Positions 35,325 to 45,798 of a stretch of 64,000 nucleotides of DNA are shown here, in pieces (position 1 is the first letter of the stretch; every line of letters begins with the position of its first letter). A program made the translations under genes and the position numbers. Under the pieces are notes generated by a model that was given only the letters and a program-made list of their open reading frames with translations, did no database searches and was not told the DNA's origin. Source of the DNA: Clarireedia homoeocarpa (Eukaryota > Ascomycota > Leotiomycetes > Helotiales > Rutstroemiaceae); contig LNKV01000021.1 of NCBI GenBank assembly GCA_001465935.1, positions 652,501 through 716,500 of the forward strand, read 5' to 3'.

Positions 35325-36918
35325 GGTGGATCGAGTTGTTTCCCATACATCTTCTACACTCATGCCATTGTTTGGCGATGAGGTCGACATGATTGCGAAC
35401 GAACTTTACCGTTCGGCCGCAGTGGGGCGGGTCGTTGAGGTTGGCTCGTGCTATCCCGACTCACGATACAGTAGCTCCGTAGATATAAGTAGGGGTCAGA
35501 TAGTGGATATATGACGATGACGATAACGATGACGGTGATGTGAATCGCTATATGGATTTCTTTCTGGACTCCAAGATGCGAAAATTCATAGCAACTGGAA
35601 TAACAAGAAGGAAAAAACGACCGTCAGCAGCAAGCAAATGCTACTCAGTCGAGTCAGTCAACCAAGCACTCAAGAGTCCATAAAACTAGAGTGACGCGGC
35701 TTGCAAGTTTTACCGTCCATAGCAGCAGACGACAGGTCTGTTCCTCAGGCGGGCGGGAGAAAGGGAGGCTTAGAAGGGAGATGGGGGTTTGTTCCAAGCT
35801 GGGTAGTATTAAGCCATCGATTCCCAAGTTCTGAGCGATTATATTTATTATTATCTGCCAAGTTAATGCAAGCAGCCAAATAATAATAGCTGGAAAGGTA
35901 CCATGGGAAGGGAGCGTCGATCAAGCACTAACTAAACGTGCCGCGAATTGATTTAAAGCGTTGAAGTTAATATAAAAATAAGTGACTATGACTAATAAGG
36001 AAAGGGTTAAGGGTTAAGGGCTAAGTTCGATCCCTTCCTCTACACTCTACTGGTAGCTATTCGGATCCTCCCCGGGTATCAATCCCCGCAGCTATCTGTT
36101 TGGCATCCAATACTTAGAAGCTTCAGTTACGCGTTCCAGAGTCATGGGACGGGGGGGGCGTGTGTAAGAGTGCGAGAGGACGGAATAGAAATCCTTCTAT
36201 AAATTCCATCTACTGGGTTTGTATAGTATACGAGTGCTATTTTCGTATGCTTCTTTCCCCCACCCGGCTACCGAGTATGTCGTCGTTCGAGCTGACTGTA
36301 TTGGCCTTTTCTTTCCCGCGGGCTTGATTAGCAGTAGCTTGACTTCGTATCAACTTAGATCTCTCGTGCGATCGGAAATCGGAAATCAAATGCGGGTGAG
36401 ATGAGTCTGCGACATGGAGGGGTCGATTTAAATTGTGCAGGGCTCAAGGGGGCCAGCTGTTGTGCTTTTGTAGGAAATGCCCGAGATTTTCTTCAATGCC
36501 CTCCCTGACTGGGAAAACTTTATCAGCTAGTCAGCATATTGTAGCATTATCGATTTTTTTCGTCACAACAGCCTGCCTATTATAGTTTCAATAGCGCTGT
36601 CTGTCGTTTCTTTTGATGCAGTGCTACCAGTGTAGGCTTTCTATTGATACAGGTACCACACCCATTTTCCATGATGGTATCACACAAGTTTTCATCAAGG
36701 GATATATTCACAGGCGTGAAAAAGGGAAATGTGTGGCAGCACTATCACATATTTCATCAGAAACAGACATTCAGACCTCAATAATGTGCTATCCCTTTCC
36801 TTCCTCTAAGTGCCGAAATGCTTTGCCACTTCCTGTGCAGCTGCCGGATGCGGTCCCGGAGTCATTTGACGTTTGAGTATGCATTCCTAAGTTTTTGCGT
36901 GCGAATTTCATTTCTCTC
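35325..36918. other. divergent intergenic region between two DUF5672 genes
   Basis: The promoters of paralogues 1 and 2 face each other across about 1.6 kb. A short GGGTTAA repeat lies near 36004-36021. No supported gene. Confidence 0.5.
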
Positions 36919-38053
36919 ATGCTAGAACGCATCCTCAAGCGCTGCTCGAGAGCACCGATAATGGCACCGTCTGTTGACGACCGCCAGCGACGTTTACGAA
37001 ACATCGTGTTCGCGGCGATTCTTTTCCTCATAATTATATGGACATATAAGCTCTCGCATCCTACATCCACCCTGATCAGTTCTTATACCGATCGCAACAA
37101 AACCTTGCATTCCTCGAGTCCGTATGCCCCGCCGTCAGGAGAACATAATGAAAAGCCGAGTCTACCAAGTAAATCCAAGCTAGGGAATTCGCACGTAGGG
37201 GACTACTTCAATGGGTCGATTTTCAACAAGGCGGCTATGATTATTGAGGATGCCTATCGGCCAGAAGTGGTTCCCCTGATACTGCACTTTAGTAGTGTTC
37301 TTGGTTCCGCATGGCCCATCATCGTCTATACCTCGATAGAATCCGTCCCCTCATTCTCCTCTTCTGCAGCACTCTCTCGGTACATCGTACCAGGCCTGAT
37401 TCAAGTACGCACTCTTCCACAGTCCGTTCTTTTCACCGATCTCAAGACCAGGAATAAGTTTATGACGGATTCTTGGATATGGGAAAGTCTTGCGCCGGCG
37501 GAGTATATCTTGCTATTTCATAGCGATAGCATGCTCTGTGCGAATGCTGCGAGAAGTGTCGAGGACTTCTTCCAGTATGACCTGGTAGGGCTGCCAGTTC
37601 AAGACCAGGGTCACCGAGGTGGATTAAGTTTGAGGAAGAGGAGCAGCATCTTGAGAGTACTTGAGAATTGGGAGTTTGAGGATGAGAAACCGCGCAAGGA
37701 GGGTGAAGAAATATCGGAGGATCAATGGTTCCACGACAAGTTTGTATAATCATATCGTACTCTGCACAGGAAGTTAACAGGGCTGCAGGTTACAGAAACT
37801 ACAAGATGATGAAAGCAATGAGGGAATCGAGCCTGAAGATGAGGGAGCTATCAATCTACCCACTACAGAGATATCCCACACGTTCAGTGTGGAATCAATC
37901 GACTACCCACATCCACTGGGGTTACATCGAGTGCACAAGTGGAAGGAGGATCAGAGGGAGAGATTGGATGATTGGTGTCCAGAGTACAAGTTATGTTCAG
38001 TAAAAGACCATGGCGAGTTTCCGACTATTGAGAATGGGGGACTGTCTTGGTAG
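36919..38053 (+). CDS. DUF5672 family glycosyltransferase-like protein (paralogue 2, divergent)
   Basis: Two exons: 36919..37743 and 37796..38053 (360 aa). The intron 37744-37795 uses GTATAA and ...TTACAG, which gives ...WFHDKFKLQDDES... in frame. The frame is open back to a TTG at 36895; I chose the ATG at 36919, and an ATG at 36961 is an alternative. A membrane anchor lies at about 28-43 (NIVFAAILFLIIIWTY). Shared landmarks are AEYILLFHSDSMLCANA, QYDLVGLPV and RGGLSLRKR, with a C-terminal IDYPHPLGLHRVHKW and DWCPEYKLC. Compared with paralogues 1 and 3 the GNGG motif is shortened to RGG and the W of YDWVG is L. It is therefore the most divergent copy, though it keeps the DxD-like acidic site. 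Confidence 0.8.
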
Positions 38054-38935
38054 ATTGGTAGATACACGACACGTGGTCAATTAGATCTTTTTACAATTGT
38101 TTCATGTGCAAATGGGTTGTAAGATACGTTGCATTGCTTTGGAGTTAGGAGATGACTAGATAGCTAACAACTGAATTGAACTGGTCCGATATCAAATGAG
38201 TTCCGACCCTCCTGAGGACATCTTCGTGATCTCACGGCATCTCACGACATCATCTCATTTCTCAGGCCGGCGCGGATCAACAGAATTCCATCGAGTGGCT
38301 GAAAAGTTCTCACGCAAGGGCAATAATTTGACTCAAAAAGTGCTTTTCCACATTCCTCCAATAAATTCGCATGTCTCACAACATGCACATTCGTGATAAA
38401 GCCCTGGAATGGCAAAAAAATCATTCTGGGCGGGGCATTCTATATTGGATAAGCTCACCCCCTTCACCCCTTCACCCCATCTCAAATGCCACAAGCACGT
38501 TTCGAAGCTCTTTGCTTGGTTTGATGCAATTCTTTCATTCAGCTCCTCAAAATCGATAGCCCAAGTATTCGTATTTCAAGCCGCACACCAGATTGTTCTA
38601 ATTCCATTTCTCCTCTCTTACTGTCCCGTCTCTTGTTCTTTCCCGAGTCATGATGCGGATTTATGTAAGGCTCCAGTAAACCACCCACACTTTTCCATGT
38701 AGCCAGCTACCTACATACCGTGAACTGCATTTCGCATGGTTACGAGTCGGTACTGCGTGTCTGTGTCCCTCTCACTACTCTACACGTCGTTACCATCTCC
38801 CGCTGTTCCACGCTCAACTGCGTCGGAGAATACACATACATACATAACTGACGTCTCGCCACGGTATACAAAGCACGGCTCTCTGCATACATAAGTGTTT
38901 GTTGCACGCTGTGCTCGAGCAAGAGACAACCCACC
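38054..38935. other. intergenic region
   Basis: No gene supported between DUF5672 paralogues 2 and 3. The ORFs here are under 100 codons and without motifs. It should carry the promoter of paralogue 3. Confidence 0.5.
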
Positions 38936-40170
38936 ATGTCTTCCACGCATACCGGTCCCAGTGCGCTGGGTGGTGGGACTTTGGTCATAAATAAAACTAG
39001 ATTGCTGGTGCTACTTTCACTGATAGCGACGTAAGTTTGTTCTTGAAAGTTTTTGCTTATTTTCCTTTTTTTGTTTTGTTTTTATTTTCAAAAGCACATG
39101 CTGATATGGTCGAAAAGATGGACAATCGCACACTTCACACCCCGCTATACACCCATTGTCCAACAGCACCTCAAAGACAAATTCAGCTCTGCAAGCGACA
39201 AGATCCCCTCTCTAAAAGTCGACTGGTATCCTAACCGCGATCCGCGCGCTCAATTCAACTCCTCCAAAGTCGCCCTGCTAATCGAAGGCCGGCCACTCCC
39301 TCACCTCGTTCCGCAACTTCTGCATATGATATCCGTGGTGCCGCCTGACTGGCGATTCGTATTCATCGGCACAAACAAGAGCGTCACGACGATGGGACGC
39401 AGTTTCGCGACGCAGTACCAGCAGGCGAATGGCAAGCTGGATTTGATGGTTCTGCCGAAACCGTGGAAGATTGATAGTAAGGAGGATGTGTTCCGGTTGC
39501 TTACGGATCTGAGGTTCTATGATGAGTTTTTACCGGGCGTCGAGTGGTTGTTGAAGTATGAGGCGGATTCGATTATGTGTGGGAATTCAGAGGAGAGTTT
39601 GAACGATTGGTTGGATTATGATTGGGCTGGGGCTCCTAGGTATGTTGAAGATATTATCCGAAAGACTCACATAGTGAATGCTTGTGATTTTGGGGCTTGC
39701 ATCCTCCAGTAAATTATAACTGCTAACCATGCACTTTTCCCTATAGATCTCGTGGCGATCGATTCGCCGGCAACGGAGGACTATCCTTCCGAAGAATTTC
39801 CACCGTCCGAAAAATCCTCGGATTCCAATCACGAATCAATAACACCGAGCCCGAAGACGAATGGTACGGTAAACGCATCACAATACTACCAGGTGCAAGA
39901 GTTGCTAGTGGAGAAAAAGAAGATCATTTTTCAGTAGAAGACGTCTATCACGACGAACCGATGGGCTTCCACGTCCGAGGTGGAGGAGAAGTGCTCCCAG
40001 ATGCCGTGTGGAAGAATCCGGAGCAGCGCAAAAAGATATTTGCGTATTGTCCGGAGGTTGTTATGATTATGCCGATGAAGTTGGAGAGGGAGAGATGCGA
40101 GGGAGACAATAGGATGGGAGCTATTGTTAACTCGAATTCTCCTCCTCCTGAGCTACCGGATACCCGGTGA
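38936..40170 (+). CDS. DUF5672 family glycosyltransferase-like protein (paralogue 3)
   Basis: Three exons: 38936..39030, 39118..39639, 39747..40170 (346 aa). The first intron has GTAAGT, branch GCTGAT and AAG; an ATG inside it (39102) is therefore not the start. The second has GTATGT, branch GCTAAC and TAG. The N-terminus MSSTHTGPSALGGG precedes a modest anchor (RLLVLLSLIATWTIA). Then come SKVALLIEGR, MISVVPPDWRFVF, EWLLKYEADSIMCGNS, YDWAGAPR, AGNGGLSFRR and, after an insert, MGFHVRGGGEVLP and IFAYCPEV. The block order matches paralogue 1 and it is closer to that copy than to paralogue 2. It is likely a type II Golgi membrane protein; its activity is inferred from the domain only. Confidence 0.85.
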
Positions 40171-40983
40171 TGGATCCCTGGCTGTCGGTTGGTGTTCAGC
40201 ATTCGGGCATATAGGTTCTGGATATAGATTTTGTAAGATTTTGTACGATTCATTTTTGTTATATTAGCGATGGGTTACATTTCCATCGCATCATGGAGAC
40301 CCAGGCGGGCGGAAGGGAGGGAAAGGATACGCATGGATATGCGTGGAAAGGCGCAATTGGATATCTGGCGTTAGGGCGTGAGGGTAAAAAGGTTGTTGTT
40401 TGTCATATTATACCACACCATCTTCTTCACATTTATCTAGATTTATCTAAAGGGACAACAACAACAACTACTACTACAACTTCCTCCACCACCACTACAC
40501 TCACTTCATCCACATATATCTTCAAAATCCAAAGAAGAAAAAAACCAAGCCCCCCTATATTACATTACATCACATCACAGCAAACCCCAAATCGTCCCTG
40601 CAGAAGTAATCAACTACTGTCCTTGGTACTGTAACTAACTCCCGTCCGTACTTTACCCCGATATACCCAATCCAATCCCGCAGAATTTATCCGAAATCCC
40701 AGCTGAGGAGTTGGACCCTTAAGCGTGGGTTATAATAACAACTGTAACTATAAGTTACATTAACTTATATTAAGTTATATGATATTCCTTGCATGACATT
40801 ATGTTACATCCCGAGAATAACTCAAGGTACTAGTGCAGGTACGAATGGTATATAACTACGAGTATGTCTTGTTGGATTTATATTGAGTTGGAGATGGTGC
40901 TGCGGGAGTTGGTTGGTTGGTTGGTTGGTTGGTTAATTGGTTGGGAAGGAAGGAGAAGAAGCTGGGATGATGATGATGATGAT

Positions 40984-41198
40984 CACCAGTGGGTGTACTA
41001 ACTATCGGACCAAGTTCGGATTTCTAATTGTTCAAGTGCAATCTGGACATTGAAAATTTATATATCTGATTATCCCAATACAATTTAATCATTGAGAACT
41101 CGTATATACACTTGCTAGAGTAGAGATCTCAAAAGTATATATTTTAATCGGATATTGAAGTTTTGGAGTTGGTCCGATAGTTAGTACACCTACTGGTG
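40984..41198. mobile_element. MITE-like element, copy 1 (215 bp)
   Basis: Terminal inverted repeats of 30 bp, starting CACCAGTGGGTGTACTAACT, lie at both ends with one mismatch. The flanks read GAT on each side, consistent with a 3-bp target duplication, although the left flank is a (GAT)n microsatellite. The AT-rich interior has no ORF. Copy 2 is at 44931-45145 and differs at eight positions, all transitions. Confidence 0.85.
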
Positions 41199-41377
41199 GA
41201 TAGTGTGCTTATTTGGTTATGTTGCGGATCGACCTCATATAATTACTGTATAAACTTATGTTTTGTTTTGTATTGTGTGGCTGTTAGCTGAAGTCTAGAT
41301 AAATTGGGATGGAATGGAATGGAATGGAGCTTATATAGAGAGGAAGAAGGTCATAATCAAGTAACTTCAAACACTTA

Positions 41378-41462
41378 CTCACTCACTCACTCACTTACTC
41401 ACTCACTCACTCACTTACTCACTTACTCACTCACTTACTCACTTACTCACTCACTCACTCAA
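41378..41462. repeat. (ACTC/ACTT)n tetranucleotide repeat
   Basis: About twenty units alternate between ACTC and ACTT without interruption. Confidence 0.92.
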
Positions 41463-42147
41463 ATCAAATACTCAGTTAGCTTCCAAGAGGTAGAGAAAAT
41501 ATACCCACGAAAAACTCCATATATCCATTCTATAAGTCTATAAGTCTAATCTAAATCTAATCCGAACCGTTTATTCTATTCTATATGTTTATATCCCCAT
41601 CCTGTCCCAAAAATTCAAACTCAAACTTTTATGTCTTATGTGCTTTCCATCGGGTGCTGAGATCCCCAAGATATCCGCTGAATATTAGGGGAAAACAGGC
41701 AAAGATCCTTTTTTGTATACAGATCCAAAAGAGCAAAAAAAAAAAAACTTTTCCCATCCGTTCTATCCGTTTATCCGTCTATATAGGCACTCGCTTGCGT
41801 TCCTCTTTTTCTGAATGATTTTGCAATCTCGTAGTTGGGGGGTATGAAGGAAATGAAAAGAAGAAGAAAGAGAAAAGAAAAGTCTATCTAAGTATATGTC
41901 CGACCAAAGCACCGAGCTTAGAGACCAAGCTCTTTGCCGGGAGACCAGCCTGAGAGAATGAAAGAAAGAAAGAAAAGAAGAGAAAAGAACGTAAAGCAAA
42001 AACTTTTAAGCGGGGCATTGTTGAAACATCCTCCTCTCTTGCATCGAGCAAGCGAGCCAACCCTTTCCCTTTCCCCTCTCCTAAGTCAATGATCTCAACG
42101 GAAACCCATCCCTCCCCCTGTTCCACTACCTCCATCCCATTCACTCC

Positions 42148-42933
42148 CTAAAAAGTCTCCGAAACCAACGTCGCCGCCGCCTGTACCCTGCCCCTCTCCC
42201 CCACAACACTAATACACTTCCCACCCTCCGCCCTCCCAAAAAACAGCCTCACCCCCGTCTTCTCCTCAATTCTCCTCCTCCTCCTCTCATTATCCTTCAC
42301 CAACGCCCACCACTCATACTCATTAACCACCACCTGCACCGTCCTCCACCTCCCATCCCTGATTATATCCTCCGGCTGTTTGAACCCCAGAAACCTCTCC
42401 GCCCAAACCCTCACATTCTTCCTCGCGTGCGCAAACGCCTCTTTATCGTATTCCCACCCTTTCCCCAGCGGAATATAGTGGATCTTGGCGCGGGAAACCT
42501 CATGCGTATCGCGCTCGGCCTCGCTGCGCAGCCGGCTCAGCAGCTCCACCGTGTCCCGGTCGAAACACATGATCATGTCGCGGCTCTGGAAGTCATCGGC
42601 ATACAGGCCGCGAATCTCGCGCGAGCCGACCCGCGCGAGGATGCTGCGCTTCTCGGAGCTTTCGAGTGCCCGGCATTCCTGCAGCACGTGCAGAGAGCGG
42701 TTCGTGCGGTCGGATTGCCGCGCACGTTGGAGCTCGCGCGGGAATGCCTTTTTGTTATTTTTGCTGAAGGGCGTCTCGATGTAGAGCCCGCAGGAGGTGA
42801 CGTCGCTGAAGAGCCAGCGGCGCGCGTCGGTGCAGTTGGCGAGCCAGAGACGGAGACACTCGAGGTAAGCTTGGACGAAGACACCGCGATCGTCATGGTT
42901 CTCGTCTACGCAAAGAATTTTGGTTCCCGCCAT
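42148..42933 (-). CDS. unknown protein with LMW-phosphatase-like N-terminus and KH-like C-terminus
   Basis: One exon, 261 aa, ATG at 42933. I do not recognise a named family with certainty. The N-terminus MAGTKILCVDENHDDRGVFVQAYLE resembles the first strand and P-loop of low-molecular-weight tyrosine phosphatases. However, CX5R is replaced by a longer C-x7-R loop, so activity is doubtful. RDMIMCFDRDTVELLSRL resembles the downstream strand/helix of that fold, where the family has YILxMDxxN. The C-terminal 40 residues (IEEKTGVRLFFG, then GGKCISVVGERGRVQAAA) look like the second half of a KH RNA-binding domain. The middle is Arg/Lys-rich. The GC-richer third codon positions and intact 261-codon frame support a real gene. 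Both domain assignments are by eye. Confidence 0.65.
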   Translation of the reverse strand: MAGTKILCVDENHDDRGVFVQAYLECLRLWLANCTDARRWLFSDVTSCGLYIETPFSKNNKKAFPRELQRARQSDRTNRSLHVLQECRALESSEKRSILARVGSREIRGLYADDFQSRDMIMCFDRDTVELLSRLRSEAERDTHEVSRAKIHYIPLGKGWEYDKEAFAHARKNVRVWAERFLGFKQPEDIIRDGRWRTVQVVVNEYEWWALVKDNERRRRRIEEKTGVRLFFGRAEGGKCISVVGERGRVQAAATLVSETF

Positions 42934-45636
42934 GTGTTTGTGGGGTAAGAAAATACTCCGAGAGCTTTAGTTTTTAGTTCTTAAAATTCGGAGAAATCGA
43001 GACCGGAAAGATTTTCGGTTGCTCAGCAAAAGCGATGTGATAGTAGAGGTGGTTTTGATTAATGTATTATTCGGTTGACTTTCTTTCCGTCGTTCCAAAA
43101 CAAAAGAATATTCGTTACTTGTAAAGCTTTTAAAAGATTGTATGAAGAGAGAGAGAGGCCATACAAGTTTTAAGTCGTCTACTAAGGCGGGCAGCGACCC
43201 CTTTTTGTAACCTTTCGCATATCCATCTATCGTAGCTCTAGATCCTCAATTCCACACCAAACACAAAAATTTGAAATGGAGTACAGAAATGCGGTCCCAG
43301 CCATGACAGGCTCTGAGAAAGGCTGCCCAAGAACAAGGTTCCGAATTGCCAATGTAGTCCGTGTGTCCGATAGAATTCTCGCATTCAGTCGCGGGTAACC
43401 CACTCCAGTGGTTCCACTTCAATACTGCAGGGAATCAAGCTGTATTCACCGCCAGTAGAGTGTAGCCACTGTTGTAGCAATTGGAAATTGTTCGAGGTTT
43501 TGCAAAGAAGAAACGCAGAGCCTCGACCATCTTGCAGGCCCCCCGCTCGCTTGCCACCTTAACGACCTACCAACATCATGTTATTTCATATCACTTCGCT
43601 CCTCGTACTTTCTGATTCGCTGAGACTTCTTCAGCATTGTATAGCCAATGTATGAGATATCCGCGTTTTACCATCTCTTCATATCACAGTCAGTCTTTTC
43701 CTTCTATGCCTCGTCAGAACCCATGTTATGATTACTGCGGTCCATTGAAAGCGGATATTGTAAATTGCACTGTGTGTCCCATCGCTTGGTCTCCACTAAT
43801 GCAAGGTAAATCCTTCAGCATATCGATCAACACAGTCTAATCGAGTCAAAAAAATGGATGCGGATTCTAGAACAAATATCTTGGTGGAGATATCATTTTG
43901 GGCATGAGGCTACGCCGTCCAGAAATCTCAGCCCTGTGAATTATATGCGCTAGGAAATCGCTTAAGAAAAATTAGCTTCAAAACCGTGCCCCTCCAAGCC
44001 CCTCAGTCGACCGTTTTGGTGAAGAGAATTGGTAACGCGACCTATGTCTGATGGCTTTCCACGGCTCAGCAATATGGAGTTGACCATGGCTAAGGTGACT
44101 GGATTATGAACTAGGGCAACAAGAAGCTTCGTTGTGGAACAAAAGATTTCAAACTCGGTAAGTGACGCACTCATGCTTGACAAGTACTTGGGTACATTTT
44201 ATTAAACACATCTGCAAGCTCTAAGAAAATCGTGCAACTACCAAGACCACGAGAGGGGTCCCTTCCATGTCTAGATACATGGGATAAATCATCCACATTG
44301 TGGCTTCGAAACCAACTAATGCTTTGCAAGTCATTTGAGACCCAGGAAAAACACTTCAGGGAGATGTGAGCGGTTGATGAATCATGCTAGTCACTGGACG
44401 AGTCATCGTTGCGCAGACGAATCAAAATCAAAGTATCGTAGAAAAACTTCAAGAAATTAGAGACCTAGCTCACGAACGAATCTAATGCGCCTTAGCATCA
44501 TGTAATGTAAGTGAAAGCGGGAAGCGGAAACCTCACGATCTAGTCAGGAACGGCTGGAGTTTCCGAAAGTTCAAGACTGGGATCAGTGTATTCGTAATGT
44601 GCCATAAAAGTTCAGGACATGTAGAAGTTGATAGGATCACGGTCTCATCTGCACATAACCACATCTTGTTACTTGGTCCTGTAGGGGTAGAATAAGCAGT
44701 GCAGGAGTTCCCGTATTCCCAAGTTATCGAAACACGAGAGCTGGCATTGAATTTTGCTGCCCCGCTATCAATATATCCTGGAGCCGGTTAAGAACGGTTG
44801 AATAAGACATCACAGTGAGATACGCCACTAAAACAACAATGGCACGGGAATAGCCCTTTTGAAAGCCTCCTCAGGGTAAACCAGGGTTGTAGATGTTCTG
44901 CCAAACCAGGTAACAGGGAGCTAAACCCACCACCAGTGGGTGTACTAACTATCGGACCAAGTTCGGATTTCTGATTGTTCAAGTGCAATCTGGATATTGA
45001 AAATTTATATATCTGATTATCCTAATACAATTTAATCATTGAGAACTCGTATATACACTTACTAGAGTGGAGATCTTAAAAGTATATATTTTAATCGGAT
45101 ATTGAAGTTTTGAAGTTGGTCCGATAGTTAGTACACCCACTGGTGCACTGCTCTTTCTAAACTATTGCTTGACTGCAACTATGCAGAGCTGGATACAATC
45201 GTACTAAGAACACTTCGATGATCTGCCAGACTGGCTAGCATCAATGCCTGAGCATCCGTCCACAGAAGCACCGAATGAACTCTGCCATTTGACATTCAGA
45301 ATTGGGAGATTTGCATGCCCACAATTCGATTGAAGTCGATACTCCTGCCTTACCAATACGATCAGGATCAGCGCTGCAAGACGCTTTTGTCCCTGAAAGT
45401 CCTGCAAATGCTCCACTAGGTCATCTAGAATTGGCATCAGTACAATTACTCGGCCACATTTGTAGGGCATCCGCGAAATCGGCCATGGACTACATGGGTC
45501 CACGGTCTAGAACAATTGGGACTGAACAATTAAATACGAAGCATATCCAAAATTAGAAGATTATTCTGGAACGAGTGAGGAAATTTTCATAGAACCTCAG
45601 CAGACTTTCGTGACATGAGAATGAAAAGATATTTTG
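42934..45636. other. 2.7-kb intergenic region with a second inverted-repeat element
   Basis: Apart from the 215-bp element at 44931-45145 I see no gene. Frames are under 100 codons. The 3' end leads into the Copia-like LTR. Confidence 0.5.
44931..45145. mobile_element. MITE-like element, copy 2 (215 bp)
   Basis: The same element as at 40984-41198, in the same orientation. Its two 30-bp terminal inverted repeats match perfectly. CAC flanks both ends (44928-44930 and 45146-45148), a clean 3-bp target duplication. No coding capacity; mobilised in trans if at all. Confidence 0.88.
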
Positions 45637-45783
45637 TGTTGTCATGCTGTGGATACCTTGTCAACATATTGTCGCCAGATTGTCAGGAAATGCTTATGTA
45701 GTATTTATGGATCGGATCGTTCGGACATCTGGCCACTTCTTGTAACTACGGTCAACCACCAAAATAAAGTCATAATCCTAACA
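45637..45783 (+). mobile_element. candidate Copia-type 5' LTR (solo, partial evidence)
   Basis: The 147-bp stretch begins TGTTG and ends TAACA, i.e. TG...CA termini with a short inverted repeat. It is followed at once by a half-tRNA primer-binding site and gag. No matching 3' LTR was found in the next 2.5 kb, so the left boundary is a guess. Confidence 0.4.
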
Positions 45784-45798
45784 GGTTATGAGCCCGGC
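45784..45798 (+). other. primer-binding site complementary to initiator tRNA-Met anticodon arm
   Basis: GGTTATGAGCCCGGC is the complement of the conserved GCCGGGCTCATAACC anticodon stem-loop of fungal initiator tRNA-Met. Internal (half-tRNA) priming of this kind is typical of Copia-type retrotransposons. The site overlaps the first ATG of the gag frame. Confidence 0.65.

Larger units (their letters stand above)
40171..42147. other. intergenic region with an inverted-repeat element and microsatellites
   Basis: It holds (GGTT)n near 40910-40934, (GAT)n near 40967-40983, the 215-bp element at 40984-41198 and an (ACTC/ACTT)n block at about 41378-41462. It also has an A12 run near 41737 and (GAAA)n near 41957-41990. 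No gene is supported. Confidence 0.55.

Noticed and set aside
36004..36021. GGGTTAAGGGTTAAGGG run as an interstitial telomere
   Set aside because: The unit has seven bases (GGGTTAA), not TTAGGG, and there are only about two and a half copies.
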